From: Planctomycetota bacterium
GTDB taxonomy: Bacteria > Planctomycetota > Phycisphaerae > UBA1845
Assembly (NCBI GenBank): GCA_022566435.1
Contig: JADFIX010000011.1
Coordinates: 1-14,856, forward strand
DNA: 14,856 nt
Direction of reading: 5' to 3'
Under the pieces are notes generated by a model that ran no database searches, had not been told where the DNA came from, and worked only from the letters and a program-made list of their open reading frames with translations. The first letter of the stretch is position 1, and the number at the start of each line of letters is the position of its first letter. The position numbers and the translations under genes are program-made. Positions 14,555 to 14,856 of the stretch are shown piece after piece.

Positions 14555-14856
14555 CGGCCGCGGTACCATTGGGGTTGTAGCAATCGACATAAACAATGAA
14601 GTCCTTTCCGCCAGAGTTCCACCCCCGCACTTTGGCCCACTTGTTGTCCGAGCCGTAGCCGGTGACTTGCACGTGCCCACCGGAACGACCTCTGCCGCCA
14701 ATACCGCGGAACGTGACGCGATACCGTCCCTTGGCGAGGCGCTTCACAACGATCTTCTGGCCCGACGAATTATACCAGTACGAGCCGCCGATGGTATAGT
14801 TTCTGTAGCTCGGGTTTTTGAGGATTTCGACGATGCCGTCGAAGCCCGAGGGTTTC
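14520..14856 (-). CDS. C-terminal end of a secreted-type beta-rich protein (partial, runs off the window)
   Basis: The frame is open from the window edge to the TAG at 14520-14522, showing the last 111 residues; the start is outside. The visible part has the look of a repeated beta-sandwich module found at the ends of exported bacterial proteins: 'YTIGGSYWYNSSGQKIVVKR' (20-39), 'GRYRVTFRGIGG' (43-54), 'HVQVTGYGSDNKWAKVRGW' (61-79) and 'DFIVYVDCYNPNGTAADARF' (85-104), closing with IHVVWR. Small GTG or ATG starts inside (for example 14747) are internal codons, not the real start. What precedes this module, perhaps a catalytic domain, cannot be seen. It is probably co-transcribed with the downstream propeptide-like gene. 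Confidence 0.7.
   Translation of the reverse strand, partial: KPSGFDGIVEILKNPSYRNYTIGGSYWYNSSGQKIVVKRLAKGRYRVTFRGIGGRGRSGGHVQVTGYGSDNKWAKVRGWNSGGKDFIVYVDCYNPNGTAADARFNIHVVWR

Noticed and set aside
14555..14701. N-terminal extension of the propeptide-like protein
   Set aside because: This stretch is antiparallel in no way to another gene but is the upstream gene's coding region in a different frame, which has the clear beta-module sequence; the extension would also displace the signal peptide from the N-terminus.

Overview
The window is about 14.9 kb of bacterial chromosome-like DNA of fairly high GC. Several features together suggest a Planctomycetota (Phycisphaerae-like) or similar environmental bacterium: an FHA-GAF-SpoIIE-type phosphatase, an FG-GAP/VCBS-repeat lipoprotein, a secreted protein with propeptide-like domains, degenerate heptamer repeats and loosely spaced genes. 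This is an inference from gene style; there is no rRNA or other taxonomic marker. No tRNA, rRNA, CRISPR array, transposase or integrase was seen.

Left edge (1-1390): a small membrane-anchored protein with a YbjQ-like domain (start close to the window edge), a 283-base gap holding a 21-base direct repeat, and an unrecognised protein with an acidic disordered N-terminus and a basic C-terminus.

Centre (1474-9667): a convincing seven-gene operon behind a strong sigma70-type promoter (TTGACG-18-TATACT) and a leader with a potential 10-bp hairpin just before the first ribosome binding site. It encodes three different acyl-CoA dehydrogenases, a 3-hydroxybutyryl-CoA dehydrogenase, an enoyl-CoA hydratase, the large subunit of a B12-dependent acyl-CoA mutase, and a cobalamin-binding domain fused to a MeaB-like G-protein chaperone. 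The mutase looks like methylmalonyl-CoA mutase, but its two substrate-carboxylate contacts are replaced (Tyr to Phe, Arg to Gln). This is the signature of isobutyryl-CoA mutase. The small-subunit/chaperone fusion is equivalent to the N-terminal part of the fused enzyme IcmF, with the mutase part left as a separate upstream gene. The simplest reading is a route for isobutyryl-CoA (for example from valine): isomerise to n-butyryl-CoA, then dehydrogenate, hydrate and oxidise to acetoacetyl-CoA. No thiolase or electron-transfer flavoprotein gene is in the window.

Right part (9726-13080): an FHA-GAF-PP2C (SpoIIE) signalling phosphatase, a heptamer repeat tract, and a secreted lipoprotein with seven calcium-binding FG-GAP/VCBS-type motifs. 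A 325-base gap with several small palindromes follows.

Right edge (13406-14856, minus strand): a secreted protein made of two tandem copies of a domain resembling the propeptide region of bacterial M12-type metalloproteases, with no protease domain. Upstream of it is the C-terminal end of a further secreted beta-rich protein that runs off the window.
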